Positions 24,053 through 32,548 of a DNA stretch of 34,130 nt are shown here, in pieces (the first letter of the stretch is position 1; every line of letters begins with the position of its first letter). Source of the DNA: Acidobacteriota bacterium (lineage in GTDB: Bacteria > Acidobacteriota > Vicinamibacteria > Vicinamibacterales > UBA2999); assembly GCA_020851565.1 (NCBI GenBank), contig JADZCN010000144.1, positions 1 to 34,130 on the forward strand, read 5' to 3'. The position numbers and the translations under genes were made by a program. The notes beneath the pieces are model-generated. The model was not told the origin of the DNA, made no database searches, and saw only the letters and a program-made list of their open reading frames with translations.

Positions 24053-24736
24053 CTAGCGGCCGCCGCGGTGCACGGCCTGATCCGTGAAGATCGTGACGTC
24101 CTCGGCGTAACGCGCGAGCAGGTGGAGGGGCGTGTCCCCGCCGGATCGTCCCACGACGGACTGGACGATGGCGCGCTTTCGGCCGCCGATGGCCACGACC
24201 CAGATGCGGCGCGTGCTGACCAGGAAGGGGAGCGAGAGCGACAGCCGGCGGCGCGGAATGCGCGGCGCGTCGTGGATGGCCACGACGCGGGTCTGCGCCT
24301 CGATGGCAGGCGAGCCGGCGAAGATCGCGCCCACGTGGCCGTCCTCGCCCACGCCGACAATGGCCAGGTCGAGCGGCTCGCCGGCCAGCTCCCGGTCCAG
24401 CACGTGGTCGTAATCGAGCGCGGCCTCTTCGAGGTCCGGCCCGGCCGCGTGCATGGGGAACACGCGCGGGCGTCCGCCTTCCATCGGATCGATGAGCATT
24501 TGCCGCGCGAGGCCGGCGCTCGACTCCGGGTCGGTGACCGGCACCGCGCACTCGTCCACCCAGAAGAGCGACACGCGCGTCCAGTCCACGGCGGCCGTGC
24601 GAAGCGCCCCCAGGTAGATGAGCGCGGTGGCGCCGCCCGAGAGGCCGCACGAGAGCGGGCCGGTCGCGACCTGCTGCTCGAATGCGGACGACAGTTCAGC
24701 CCGAAGGCCCTCCAGGGTGGCGACGACCAGCTGCAT
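24053..24736 (-). CDS. pgl: 6-phosphogluconolactonase
   Basis: A protein of 227 residues, the normal size of the Pgl/DevB family in the sugar-isomerase-like fold. Motifs: LSGGATALIYLGAL near the N-terminus, WVDECAVP (the family WxDER site, with Cys at the usual Arg) and IVGVGEDGHVGAIF (the GxGxDGHxAS/FP phosphate loop). It hydrolyses 6-phosphogluconolactone in the oxidative pentose phosphate pathway. No zwf or gnd is nearby. The gene is divergent from a small basic-protein gene with only 20 bp between start codons. TATCCT on its strand lies 8 nt before the ATG and no Shine-Dalgarno is seen. Confidence 0.85.
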   Translation of the reverse strand: MQLVVATLEGLRAELSSAFEQQVATGPLSCGLSGGATALIYLGALRTAAVDWTRVSLFWVDECAVPVTDPESSAGLARQMLIDPMEGGRPRVFPMHAAGPDLEEAALDYDHVLDRELAGEPLDLAIVGVGEDGHVGAIFAGSPAIEAQTRVVAIHDAPRIPRRRLSLSLPFLVSTRRIWVVAIGGRKRAIVQSVVGRSGGDTPLHLLARYAEDVTIFTDQAVHRGGR

Positions 24737-24756
24737 CTCGGGATAGGATACCTTCC
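24737..24756. promoter_or_regulatory. 20-bp divergent start region with overlapping -10 boxes
   Basis: TAGGAT (24744-24749) lies 7 nt before GTG 24757 on the plus strand. Shifted by one base, TATCCT on the minus strand (24750-24745) lies 8 nt before ATG 24736. Both genes lack Shine-Dalgarno sequences, so both transcripts should be leaderless or nearly so, starting from one shared -10 region. Confidence 0.45.
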
Positions 24757-25143
24757 GTGCCGCCGCGTTTTGCCTACTGGACGATCATCGTGGACGGCCA
24801 GGCCACGGCGTTCCGCGCCGCGGATCAGGACGAGCTGCTCCCCACGTTCAACCGCCTCAAGGAGAAACATCCCTCCGCCGTGATGATGTGGTTCCAGGGC
24901 GGAAAGCTCTGGCGCTCGCGGCTCGAGGCTCAGGATGCGGCCACCGCCGCGCGTCGCGCCGAGGAACGGAAGAAGCGGGCGGCCGAGAGCCCCCCGCGGG
25001 ATCGCAAGTGGCGCCCGGGCGGAACCCATCGGGATCCGCGCCAGAAGTACAAGGACGCGAAGAAGGCCAAGTGGACGCGATTCAAGCAGCGCGTCCGGCA
25101 GGGGGTGGAACGGAAGCGGCGCAAGCCGGGGGAAGAGGAATGA
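24757..25143 (+). CDS. Hypothetical protein with strongly basic C-terminal half
   Basis: A protein of 128 residues from GTG 24757. Residues about 5-55 form a compact alpha/beta unit (FAYWTIIVDGQATAFRAADQ ... SAVMMWFQGGKLW). From about residue 60 on the sequence is almost all charged, mainly Lys/Arg (RRAEERKKRA, KYKDAKKAKWTRFKQRV, RKRRKPGEEE), suggesting nucleic-acid or ribosome contact. I do not recognise the family. It overlaps the next gene by 4 bp (ATGA), so the two are translationally coupled. Start choice rests on the -10 box spacing; an in-frame upstream ATG at 24682 would overlap pgl in antisense. Confidence 0.65.
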   Translation: MPPRFAYWTIIVDGQATAFRAADQDELLPTFNRLKEKHPSAVMMWFQGGKLWRSRLEAQDAATAARRAEERKKRAAESPPRDRKWRPGGTHRDPRQKYKDAKKAKWTRFKQRVRQGVERKRRKPGEEE

Positions 25144-25487
25144 TCGCGCATGTCGTCCTCTTCACGCCGAGGGCCGACCTCGACCCTGCGGCGCAGGAGG
25201 CGCTCGTCGCCTCCCTGGAGCGCGCGTGCTCGGATATCCCGCAGATCAGGCGCGTCCGTGTCGGGCGCCGGCGGGTCCTTGGCTACGCCTACGACACGAT
25301 CTCACCCGTGCATTTCGAGTACGCGGCCATTCTCGAGTTCGACTCGGAAGCCGATCTGCATGCCTACCTGCAGCACCCCGCTCACGCGGAGATAGGCCAG
25401 CGCTTCACGTCGTCGGCTGCCGTGGCCGTCGCGCACGATTTCGAGATCGTGGACGCGGGCGGCATCCGCCAGCTGGTGAACCTCTAA
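25140..25487 (+). CDS. Dabb (stress-responsive alpha/beta barrel) domain protein
   Basis: A protein of 115 residues that begins MIAHVVLFTPRADLDP and continues with IPQIRRVRVGRR, FEYAAILEFDSEADLHAYLQHPAH and VAVAHDFEIVDAG. This is the ferredoxin-like Dabb fold, found in small dimeric proteins and in some polyketide or alkaloid enzymes. The ATG overlaps the upstream TGA (ATGA), and GAGGA 1-5 nt before it lies in the upstream coding sequence. Biochemical role is unknown. The stop overlaps that of the convergent HAD gene by 4 bp. Confidence 0.8.
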   Translation: MIAHVVLFTPRADLDPAAQEALVASLERACSDIPQIRRVRVGRRRVLGYAYDTISPVHFEYAAILEFDSEADLHAYLQHPAHAEIGQRFTSSAAVAVAHDFEIVDAGGIRQLVNL

Positions 25488-26182
25488 TCGCGCGATTCCC
25501 GCTTGAGCATCCGGCGGATGCGCCGGACCACCGCGGGCTGCCGCCGCTCGTCGTCCATGCGCTCGAGCAGTGCGATCGCTTCCGTGATCGATCCGACGGT
25601 GCGAACGCCGAGGTGACGCGCCGCCGAGGGCGCCGCGCCGGAGGTGGACGGCCAGACCAGCACGGGGGTCGCCTTGCTGTCCATGGCCACGTCCAGGCAG
25701 TTCTCGGGCCGGTCATCCACGACGGCGTCCAGCTGAAGCGCGTCGGCCAGCTTGCCGCGCGAGCGCGGGACCACGAACACGGACGGAAGGTGGAACCCGT
25801 GCGCGTGGAGCCACCGCTGTGTCTGCACCTGCGTGGTGTCGCCGGCGCTCGACGGGCGCGTCGTGATGAACAACACCTCCCAGCGCCTTCGGCGCGCCGT
25901 GTCGGCGATTCGCGCGATGATGCCGGGCTCGGCCTCCGGCAGCGTCGTCCAGAAGTTCTCGATGCCCCCGACGTGCTCCCACAGCTGGCGCTGCTGCGCC
26001 GCAGTCAGGTGCAGTTCGTCCACCGATGGGCCGGGGATGGCCGATGACTCGCCCGCTTCCGCATCTGCAGCCGCCGCGCCCTTGCCTGCAGGCGCGGCGA
26101 AGATCTCTTCGGACACCTTCCGCAGCACCGCGTACATGTCTGCCACGGTGCCGTCCATGTCGAAGGCCACGCGCAGGCTCAC
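25484..26182 (-). CDS. HAD-superfamily hydrolase (5'-nucleotidase-like phosphatase)
   Basis: A protein of 232 residues from GTG 26182. HAD motif I is FDMDGTVAD (D8 nucleophile, D10), motif II FITTRP, motif III the Lys in RSRGKLADAL and motif IV VVDDRPENC. All four catalytic elements are present. An insert after motif I (about 30-50, AAPAGKGAAAADAEAGESS) is low-complexity and probably disordered. The layout with VVDDRPENCLD resembles NT5C-like nucleotidases, but the substrate is unknown. GTG overlaps the dusB stop (GTGA), so translation is coupled to the upstream gene. Confidence 0.8.
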   Translation of the reverse strand: MSLRVAFDMDGTVADMYAVLRKVSEEIFAAPAGKGAAAADAEAGESSAIPGPSVDELHLTAAQQRQLWEHVGGIENFWTTLPEAEPGIIARIADTARRRRWEVLFITTRPSSAGDTTQVQTQRWLHAHGFHLPSVFVVPRSRGKLADALQLDAVVDDRPENCLDVAMDSKATPVLVWPSTSGAAPSAARHLGVRTVGSITEAIALLERMDDERRQPAVVRRIRRMLKRESRD

Positions 26183-27246
26183 CGGGTCACCAGTTCGGGC
26201 GAGCGGACGGGCCGGGCGCCGGACAGGAAGGACGCCTCGATCAGCTCACGCAGCTGCGGCACCGACTCGGCCGCGTTCACCGCGGTTCTCAGCTGCGAGC
26301 CGCCCTCCATGCCCTTCGTGTACCACGTGCAGAGGGCGCGCAGCTTGTTGATCACCCACCGCTCGCGCCCGCGCGGGGGCGCGGGCGTCGCCATCGCCTG
26401 CCCAGGCGCGACGTGGCGGAAGCCCTCGCTTTCGCCCGTCCGCTCGTCGAGCAGCAGCTGCATGTAGTCCAGCAGGAAGCGGCCGCGGGCCTCGGCCGAT
26501 ACCGCCCTCGCCGCGCGTCCCTCCAGCAGGTCCTGGGCCTGCGCCAGGATCCACGGGTTGCGGAGGACCCCTCGGCCCACGAACACGCCGCTCACGCCGG
26601 CCCGCAGGCGTTCCACGACCTGCTCGGGCTCCACGCAATCGCCCGAGCCGAACACGGGGATCCGCACGGACTGGGCGACGCCGGCCACGAAGTCCCAGTC
26701 CGCCTGGCCCGAGTAGGACTGCTTCGCGGTGCGCCCGTGGATGGCGATGGCCGCTGCGCCGGCGTCTTCGACACGCCGCGCCACCTCGGGGGCGCTCAGG
26801 TCGGAGTCGTCCCAGCCCTTCCGCATCTTCACCGTCACGGGGATGCGCACCGCCTTCACCATCGCCGCGATGATGGTTGCCGCATGGCCGGGCTCGCGCA
26901 TGAGGCTGCACCCTGCGTGGTGCTTCGCGATCTTCGGCACGGGGCAGCCCATGTTCACGTCCACGATGTCGGCGCCCATGTCCTCCACCACGCGCGCGGC
27001 CTCGGCCATGCGATCGGGATCGCCACCGAAGATCTGGATCGACACGGGGCGCTCTTCCTCGGTGTACTCCGCGTACTCGAGCGTTCGATCGATGCCGCGC
27101 ACCAGCCCCTCGCTGCTGACCATCTCGGAGACGACCAGCCCGCAGCCTCCCTGCCGCTTCACCAGCCGGCGGAATGCGGTGTCCGTCATCCCCGCCATGG
27201 GCGAGACGACGAACGGGGAGGGGAGGGGGACGGGGCCAATTCTCAT
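26179..27246 (-). CDS. dusB: tRNA-dihydrouridine synthase, DusB-like
   Basis: A protein of 355 residues with an FMN-binding TIM barrel (SPMAGMTDTAFRRL, QIFGGDP, VDVNMGCPVPKI, VTVKMRKGW, IHGRTAKQSYSG, FGSGDC, VFVGRGVLRNPW). The catalytic cysteine is C101 in NMGCPVPKI. The helical recognition domain follows (about 255-340). Dus enzymes reduce specific uridines in tRNA with NADPH; the sequence fits the bacterial DusB group best, although family subtype calls without alignment are tentative. The ATG has no Shine-Dalgarno; the bases before it belong to the tandem array at 27245-27349. The HAD gene overlaps its stop. Confidence 0.9.
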   Translation of the reverse strand: MRIGPVPLPSPFVVSPMAGMTDTAFRRLVKRQGGCGLVVSEMVSSEGLVRGIDRTLEYAEYTEEERPVSIQIFGGDPDRMAEAARVVEDMGADIVDVNMGCPVPKIAKHHAGCSLMREPGHAATIIAAMVKAVRIPVTVKMRKGWDDSDLSAPEVARRVEDAGAAAIAIHGRTAKQSYSGQADWDFVAGVAQSVRIPVFGSGDCVEPEQVVERLRAGVSGVFVGRGVLRNPWILAQAQDLLEGRAARAVSAEARGRFLLDYMQLLLDERTGESEGFRHVAPGQAMATPAPPRGRERWVINKLRALCTWYTKGMEGGSQLRTAVNAAESVPQLRELIEASFLSGARPVRSPELVTR

Positions 27247-27349
27247 TGATGATTGGTGATTGACGATTGACGATTCACTGATGATTGATGATTGTGCGAT
27301 TGGTCAATGGATTGGGCGATTGGGTGATTGGGTGATTGGGTGATTCAGT
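27245..27349. repeat. Tandem GATTGGGT/GATTGAC array between nusG-like and dusB genes
   Basis: Perfect octamers GATTGGGC (27310-27317), GATTGGGT x3 (27318-27341) and GATTCAGT (27342-27349) pass into diverged 7-mers (GATTGGT, GATTGAC, GATGATT) down to 27245. The array starts inside the last codon and stop of the nusG-like gene and ends at the dusB start codon, so it is the whole spacer. It is AT-richer than the surrounding genes. Confidence 0.9.
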
Positions 27350-27857
27350 ACGCGCGGACGTCGGCGGCGTCCACCTCGACGCTCACCGCCTGCCCAATCA
27401 GGTCCACCGACAGCACCAGGCGCGCGTGCGCGCCCTTGCGCTGCAGGCGACCCACGACGCCGCGCAGCGGGCCGGACACCACCTTCACCATCTGGCCTTC
27501 CTTCACCAGCGGGCACGGATCGTACGACAGCTCGCTCTCGACCAGCTGCCTGATGCTCTCGACCTCGATCTCGGGAATCGGGGACGGCACGCCCTCGATG
27601 CCGATGATCTGCACGACACCGTCGCACGTGAGCACCGGCAGCCGGTTCGTCGCGTCGAAGCGCGCGAAGCAGTAGCCGGGGAACAGCGGCCACTCAATCC
27701 TCTTCTTCCGGTCCTTCCACCGGCTCCACTTGCCGATGGTCGGGAGGAAGACCTCGATCGCCTTCTTCTCCAGCTGGTCGCGGACGACCTTCTCGTGGCG
27801 GGAGCGCGTCCAGATGGCGTACCAGTGGGGTTCGTGCAGCTCCGGCTCGTGGCTCAT
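27345..27857 (-). CDS. Specialised NusG paralogue (RfaH/UpxY/LoaP type)
   Basis: A protein of 170 residues. The NGN domain (HWYAIWTRSRHEKVVRDQL ... RIEWPLFPGYCFARFD, about 10-95) and the KOW domain (VKVVSGPLRGVVGRLQRKGAHARLVLSVDLIGQAVSVEV, about 120-168) are both present. Short length, KWSRWKDRKKRIEWPLFPGY and the surface-polysaccharide context fit the operon-specific antitermination paralogues rather than housekeeping NusG. Such proteins ride on RNA polymerase and suppress termination in long polysaccharide operons. ATG overlaps the surA-like stop (ATGA). It lies downstream of wzt, hldE-type and mfd genes in the same direction. Confidence 0.88.
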   Translation of the reverse strand: MSHEPELHEPHWYAIWTRSRHEKVVRDQLEKKAIEVFLPTIGKWSRWKDRKKRIEWPLFPGYCFARFDATNRLPVLTCDGVVQIIGIEGVPSPIPEIEVESIRQLVESELSYDPCPLVKEGQMVKVVSGPLRGVVGRLQRKGAHARLVLSVDLIGQAVSVEVDAADVRAY

Positions 27858-28906
27858 CGCGCGCTCGGCGTGGCCTCGGCCGCCTGCTTCAGGCCGAGCT
27901 CCCAGGCCTTCTTGATCTCTTCGTTCTTCCAGTCGATGATCGCCTGTCCCCGCAGCTTCTCGAGGAACTTCGTGAACTCGCCACGGCGCTTCTCGGTGGC
28001 AATCCGGTCCGCGATCTCGTCCCGGGATTGCTCGAACGGCTTCACCGTCGCCGTCTCCATGGTCTCGAGCTTCACGACCTGGTAGCCGCGGCTCGTCCGG
28101 AGCACGGGCGTCAGATCGCCGGCCTTCAGGCCCTTCAGCGCCTCCTGGAACTCGGGGGCGAGCACGTCCATCGTCACGGGGCCGACCAGGCCGCCGTTGG
28201 CCTTCGACGGTGAGTCCGACAAATCCGCCGCCAGCCGCGCGAAGGGCTCGCCGTCCACGAGCCGCTTGCGGATGTCCTCCGCCTTCCCCTTTGCCTCTTC
28301 CTCGAGGCCTACGTTCACGCCGCGATCGCTCGCCGGCACCGCCACGAGGATCTCCCGGAGCGTCAGCTGCGGCCTGGTCGTGAAGGTCTCGCGGTGGCTG
28401 TCGTAATACATCTTCAGCTCGGCATCGGTGACCTGCAGCTTGCTCATGATCTCGGTCTGCTGCACGCGCTGGATGATCATCGTGCGCTCGAGCTGTCTCC
28501 GCAGGTCGGCCATCGTCATGCCCTCCTGCTTCAACGCGGCCTGGAACTGGGCCTCGTCCTCGAGCTTGTTCTCCTTCTTGATGTTCTCGACGATGCTGTC
28601 GAACTGCTCGTTGGACATCGCGTAGCCGAGCTCGCGCCCGCGCTGCAGGATGAGCAGCTCGTCCACCGCGTCCACGATCACCCCCGGGGTGATCTCGGCC
28701 AGGGCCTTCTGGAGCGCCGCCTCGTTGTTCGGCTGGAGGTTGGGGTCCCTCTGCCGGAGCGTCGCAACCTGCCGCTGCTCCAGGTCGGTCTTGGTGATGA
28801 TGTCGCCGTTCACCTTCACCAGGACCTGCTCCAGGATGTCGGCACGGGGCACCGCGAGGGCCGCCACGAGCAACGCCGCCGAAACCGCCATCGTGCGTCT
28901 TGTCAT
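27854..28906 (-). CDS. SurA-like periplasmic peptidyl-prolyl isomerase
   Basis: A protein of 350 residues from ATG 28906, preferred to TTG 28924 because it starts the signal peptide MTRRTMAVSAALLVAALAVPRA and has GGGGAT upstream. The SurA N-terminal chaperone domain (about 25-165) includes VKVNGDIITKTDLEQR and a long helix bundle. One parvulin PPIase domain follows (about 170-285; LTLREILVAV, FARLAADLSDSPSKANGGLVGPV, GDLTPVLRTSRGYQVVKLE). SurA assists outer-membrane protein folding. Only one PPIase domain is present (E. coli SurA has two). It starts 22 bp after mfd and is very probably in the same operon. Confidence 0.88.
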   Translation of the reverse strand: MTRRTMAVSAALLVAALAVPRADILEQVLVKVNGDIITKTDLEQRQVATLRQRDPNLQPNNEAALQKALAEITPGVIVDAVDELLILQRGRELGYAMSNEQFDSIVENIKKENKLEDEAQFQAALKQEGMTMADLRRQLERTMIIQRVQQTEIMSKLQVTDAELKMYYDSHRETFTTRPQLTLREILVAVPASDRGVNVGLEEEAKGKAEDIRKRLVDGEPFARLAADLSDSPSKANGGLVGPVTMDVLAPEFQEALKGLKAGDLTPVLRTSRGYQVVKLETMETATVKPFEQSRDEIADRIATEKRRGEFTKFLEKLRGQAIIDWKNEEIKKAWELGLKQAAEATPSAR

Positions 28907-28928
28907 TTGGGTAAATCCCCGCAATCTT

Positions 28929-31900
28929 TTAGTTTACCGCGTCCGACAGGGCCAGCAACAGGACGGTCACCCGGTCCAATACGCCATCCGGCGCTCGTGG
29001 ATCCTCGGGGGCCGCCTTCAGGATCTCGGCCTTGGAGAAGCCCGGCGTGACGGCCCCGGCCGTGGCACGCTCGGCCCACCACGCCGGCTTGCGTGCCGGA
29101 CGACGCGCACGGCCGCCTCCGGCCCTGGCCCCCGCATCGGCCAGCGGGCCAGCGCTACGGCCCCCGGCTCGCGGCTGCGAGGCTGTTTCCGACTCCCGAC
29201 TCCCGGCTCCCGACTCCCGACCGGCGACGGACAAGTCCAGCTTCAACGTCGCCGGCGGGAAGAGGCGCAGGTCGTCCCGCTCCCTGACCAGGTTGATGAT
29301 CCGCACCGGGTCCACCGTGGTCTTCTTCTCCCTGAACTTCAAGACGACGGCGGAGCCTTCCCGGTCGAGCGTCTCGAGCCCCAGCCCGTCCGCCAGCACG
29401 CGGATGCGCGCGTAGTCCGCGAGGTTCAGGAGCGAGGTCGGCGCCGAGCCATAGCGGTCCCGAACCTCGTCCACGATGCGCGCGATCTCGTCCTCGGAGC
29501 GCGCGCCCGCCACGCGCCGGTAGATGGTGAGGCGCTGGTTCATGTCGGGCACATAGGCCTCGGGAAGCCTGAAGTCCACCTTCAGGTTCACCACCGCCCG
29601 CACGTCGTCCTCGAGGTCCTCGCCCTTCAGCTCGCGAATGGTCTCCTCGAGCAGCTTCATGTACATCTCGAAGCCCACGGCGTCGATGTGCCCGCTCTGC
29701 TGCCCGCCCAGCAGGTTTCCGGCGCCGCGGATCTCGAGGTCGAGTGCCGCCACGCGGAAGCCGCTCCCGAGGTCGCTGAACTCCTTGATCGCGGCCAGCC
29801 GCTTGCGCGCCACGGGCGAGAGCGACTGCTCGGGCGGAATCAGCAGGTACGCGTAGGCCGCGCGGTCGCTGCGCCCGACGCGACCGCGCAGCTGGTAGAG
29901 CTGTGAGAGGCCGTACCGGTCCGCCCGGTTGATGACGATGGTGTTCGCGTTCGGGATGTCCAGGCCGTTCTCGACAATGGTCGTCGCGAGCAGCACGTCG
30001 AATTTGTGCGCCATGAAGTCGAGCATGGCGCGCTCGAGCACGTCCTCGTTCATCTGGCCGTGCCCGATCACGATCCGTGCCTCCGGCACCAGCCGCTGGA
30101 GGAGGTTGCCCATCGAGAAGATGGATTCCACGCGGTTGTGCACGAAGAACACCTGGCCGCCGCGGGCCATCTCGGCCCTGATGCCGCGCGAGATGACGTC
30201 CTGGTCGAACTTCACCACGTTGGTCTGGATGGCCAGGCGGTCACGCGGCGGCGTCTCGATGATCGACATGTCGCGGATGCCCACCAGCGACATGTTCAAG
30301 GTCCGCGGAATGGGCGTGGCCGTCATCGTCAGGACGTCCACCTTCTTGCGCATCTGCTTGATGCGCTCCTTGTGCGTCACCCCGAAGCGCTGCTCCTCGT
30401 CCACGATGAGCAGGCCGAGGTCGCGGAACTGCACGTCCTTCGAGAGCAGCCGGTGCGTGCCGACGATGATGTCCAGCCGGCCCGCAGCGAGCGCCTCCAG
30501 CGTTTCGGCAATCTCCTGCTTCGTCCTGAAGCGGCTGACCATGTCGATGCGCGCCGGAAACGCCGCGAAGCGCTCCCTGAACGTCTTCAGGTGCTGGAAG
30601 GCGAGCACGGTGGTCGGCGCGAGCACTGCCACCTGCTTGCCGTCCATGACGGCTTTGAACGCGGCGCGCATGGCGACCTCGGTCTTGCCGTAGCCGACGT
30701 CACCGCACAGGAGGCGGTCCATCGGCGTGGACGACTCCATGTCACGCTTGATGTCCGTCACGGCCGAGGCCTGGTCCGGCGTCAGCTCGTAGGGGAATGC
30801 CCCTTCGAATTCCTCCTGCCAGTGCGTGTCGGCGCTGAAGGCGTGGCCCGGCACCGCGCGGCGGGCGGCGTAGAGCTTCAGCAGCTCCTCCGCCATGTCG
30901 CGCATGGCCTTCTTCACCTTCGTCTTGGCGCGCTCCCACGTCGTGCCGCCGAGGCGATCCAGCGGGGGCCGGGTGCCGCCGCTGTACTTCTGGATCAGGT
31001 CCAGCCGCTCGACCGGCACGAAGAGCTTGTCCTCGCCGTGGTAGCGGAGCTCCAGGAACTCCTTCACGTCGTCGCCGACCGCGATCTGCTTCAGCCCCAC
31101 GAACTGGCCGATGCCGTGGTCGACGTGGACGATCAGGTCGCCCACCTTCAGATCGCGCAGGTCCGACAGGAACGTGGCGGCCGCGGATCGCCGGGCCCCG
31201 CGCCTCTCGGCCCGGTGCCGCTCCTCCTCGAAGACATCCCCGGCGGCGTGGACCAGCAGGCCCGCGTCGGGCAGCCGGAAGCCCCGCGAGAGCTGGCCGT
31301 CCACCACGATGACCGCGCCCGCAGCGTGGTGCTCGTCGGCGTGGCCGGCCCACGTGGCGCGCACGTCGTAGTCACGCAGGAGCTCCACGGTGCGCTCGGC
31401 CCGGCCACGCGAGCCGGCCACGAACAGCACCGTTTCCTCTCGTGCCAGCGCCTGGCGCACGTCGTTGACCCAATCGGGGATACGGCCCTTGAACTCCTGC
31501 GGCGGTTGATAGGCCACGTGCACGGCCCGCTCGTCCGGTTCGAGCGCGAGCTCTTCGATCGCCGTGCCCCGCGCGAGCAGGGGCTCGACATCGTGCCAGC
31601 CGACCATCAGCTCCTCGGGCGCGCGAATCGCCGCGGCGCGGTCCTGGGGCACTCGCTCCTCATAGGACGCCCGCACGCTCGCCCACGCCTGATCCGCCTG
31701 GGCGCGGACATCCTCCGGCTCCGCGACCACGACGTGAGCTTCGCCGAGGTACTCCGCCACCGACGACGCCGGTTCACCGGCCGGAGACGCCGCCGCCAGC
31801 GCGAAGTCGCGCACGGGAATGACAGCGAACTGGTCGATGGTGTCGGTGGACCGCTGCGTCGAGGGATCGAACCGGCGAATGGATTCCACCGTGTCGCCGA

Positions 31901-32525
31901 CGAACTCGATGCGAACCGGCATCGTGTCGCCGGCGCCGAAGATGTCGAGGATGCCGCCCCTCAGGCAGAACTCGCCGTGCTCGTCCACCGGGTCCTGCCG
32001 CTCGAAGCCGCCTTCGGCGAGCATCGTCACCAGGGTGTCCGGTGCGATGTCCTGCCCGGGCTTCAGCGTCGCTGACAGTTCGCGCACCATCCTGGGTGGC
32101 GCCAGCCGCGGCAGCAGCGCCGGCGCGGACGCCACCAGCACCCGGACCTGGCCCATGGCCAGCGCGTGAAGTGCCTGAGCCCGCGCGGAAGCGGCGCGGA
32201 AGTGCGGCGCCAGCCCGCGATAGGGGTCCACCTGCAGCGAAGGGAAGGGCAGGACGACCCGTTCGACGGCCGTGTCCGCCAGGCCTTCCAGTGCTCGCAG
32301 CATGAACCGCACGTCGTCCACGGCATCGTCGAGCGCGGCATCCGATGACAGGACGAGCAGGACGGGCGCGGGACGGACGCGGTGAGCCAGGGCAGCCACG
32401 GCAAGCGCGCGTGCGCTCCCGCCGATCCCGGTCAGGCGGGTCGCCGGCTGCATGAGGCCGATTCTCGTGGCGGCGCCGAGCAGCAGCGACTGCAGGGCCA
32501 GGGATGGAGTGGTGGTCGTGCTCAT
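28929..32525 (-). CDS. mfd: Transcription-repair coupling factor Mfd
   Basis: A protein of 1198 residues. The N-terminal UvrB-like part, the RNA polymerase interaction domain (about 470-545) and the RecG-like translocase are in order. Walker A is GDVGYGKTE (K614), the DEEQ box is near 708, and ATTIVENGLDIPNANT and QLYQLRGRVGRS are the later helicase motifs. Mfd removes stalled RNA polymerase from lesions and recruits UvrA. The C-terminal TRCF domain ends abnormally: about residues 1095-1155 are a low-complexity stretch rich in Gly, Ala, Arg and Ser that contains a tandem 7-bp DNA repeat (29190-29222). A palindrome at 32549-32566 lies upstream. Confidence 0.93.
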   Translation of the reverse strand: MSTTTTPSLALQSLLLGAATRIGLMQPATRLTGIGGSARALAVAALAHRVRPAPVLLVLSSDAALDDAVDDVRFMLRALEGLADTAVERVVLPFPSLQVDPYRGLAPHFRAASARAQALHALAMGQVRVLVASAPALLPRLAPPRMVRELSATLKPGQDIAPDTLVTMLAEGGFERQDPVDEHGEFCLRGGILDIFGAGDTMPVRIEFVGDTVESIRRFDPSTQRSTDTIDQFAVIPVRDFALAAASPAGEPASSVAEYLGEAHVVVAEPEDVRAQADQAWASVRASYEERVPQDRAAAIRAPEELMVGWHDVEPLLARGTAIEELALEPDERAVHVAYQPPQEFKGRIPDWVNDVRQALAREETVLFVAGSRGRAERTVELLRDYDVRATWAGHADEHHAAGAVIVVDGQLSRGFRLPDAGLLVHAAGDVFEEERHRAERRGARRSAAATFLSDLRDLKVGDLIVHVDHGIGQFVGLKQIAVGDDVKEFLELRYHGEDKLFVPVERLDLIQKYSGGTRPPLDRLGGTTWERAKTKVKKAMRDMAEELLKLYAARRAVPGHAFSADTHWQEEFEGAFPYELTPDQASAVTDIKRDMESSTPMDRLLCGDVGYGKTEVAMRAAFKAVMDGKQVAVLAPTTVLAFQHLKTFRERFAAFPARIDMVSRFRTKQEIAETLEALAAGRLDIIVGTHRLLSKDVQFRDLGLLIVDEEQRFGVTHKERIKQMRKKVDVLTMTATPIPRTLNMSLVGIRDMSIIETPPRDRLAIQTNVVKFDQDVISRGIRAEMARGGQVFFVHNRVESIFSMGNLLQRLVPEARIVIGHGQMNEDVLERAMLDFMAHKFDVLLATTIVENGLDIPNANTIVINRADRYGLSQLYQLRGRVGRSDRAAYAYLLIPPEQSLSPVARKRLAAIKEFSDLGSGFRVAALDLEIRGAGNLLGGQQSGHIDAVGFEMYMKLLEETIRELKGEDLEDDVRAVVNLKVDFRLPEAYVPDMNQRLTIYRRVAGARSEDEIARIVDEVRDRYGSAPTSLLNLADYARIRVLADGLGLETLDREGSAVVLKFREKKTTVDPVRIINLVRERDDLRLFPPATLKLDLSVAGRESGAGSRESETASQPRAGGRSAGPLADAGARAGGGRARRPARKPAWWAERATAGAVTPGFSKAEILKAAPEDPRAPDGVLDRVTVLLLALSDAVN
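29190..29222. repeat. In-frame tandem heptamer array (CGACTCC) within mfd
   Basis: CGACTCC, CGACTCC, CGGCTCC, CGACTCC and a partial unit run head to tail. On the coding strand they encode GRESGAGSRESE. The unit length resembles the intergenic arrays elsewhere, and the segment falls in a non-conserved linker of the Mfd C-terminus. Confidence 0.85.
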
Positions 32526-32548
32526 TCAGTACAGACACCTATCCCCGC

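Noticed and set aside
30006..32075. 689-codon open frame antisense to mfd
   Set aside because: Low-complexity, His/Arg/Ala-rich translation without motifs. Mfd on the other strand has all helicase motifs.
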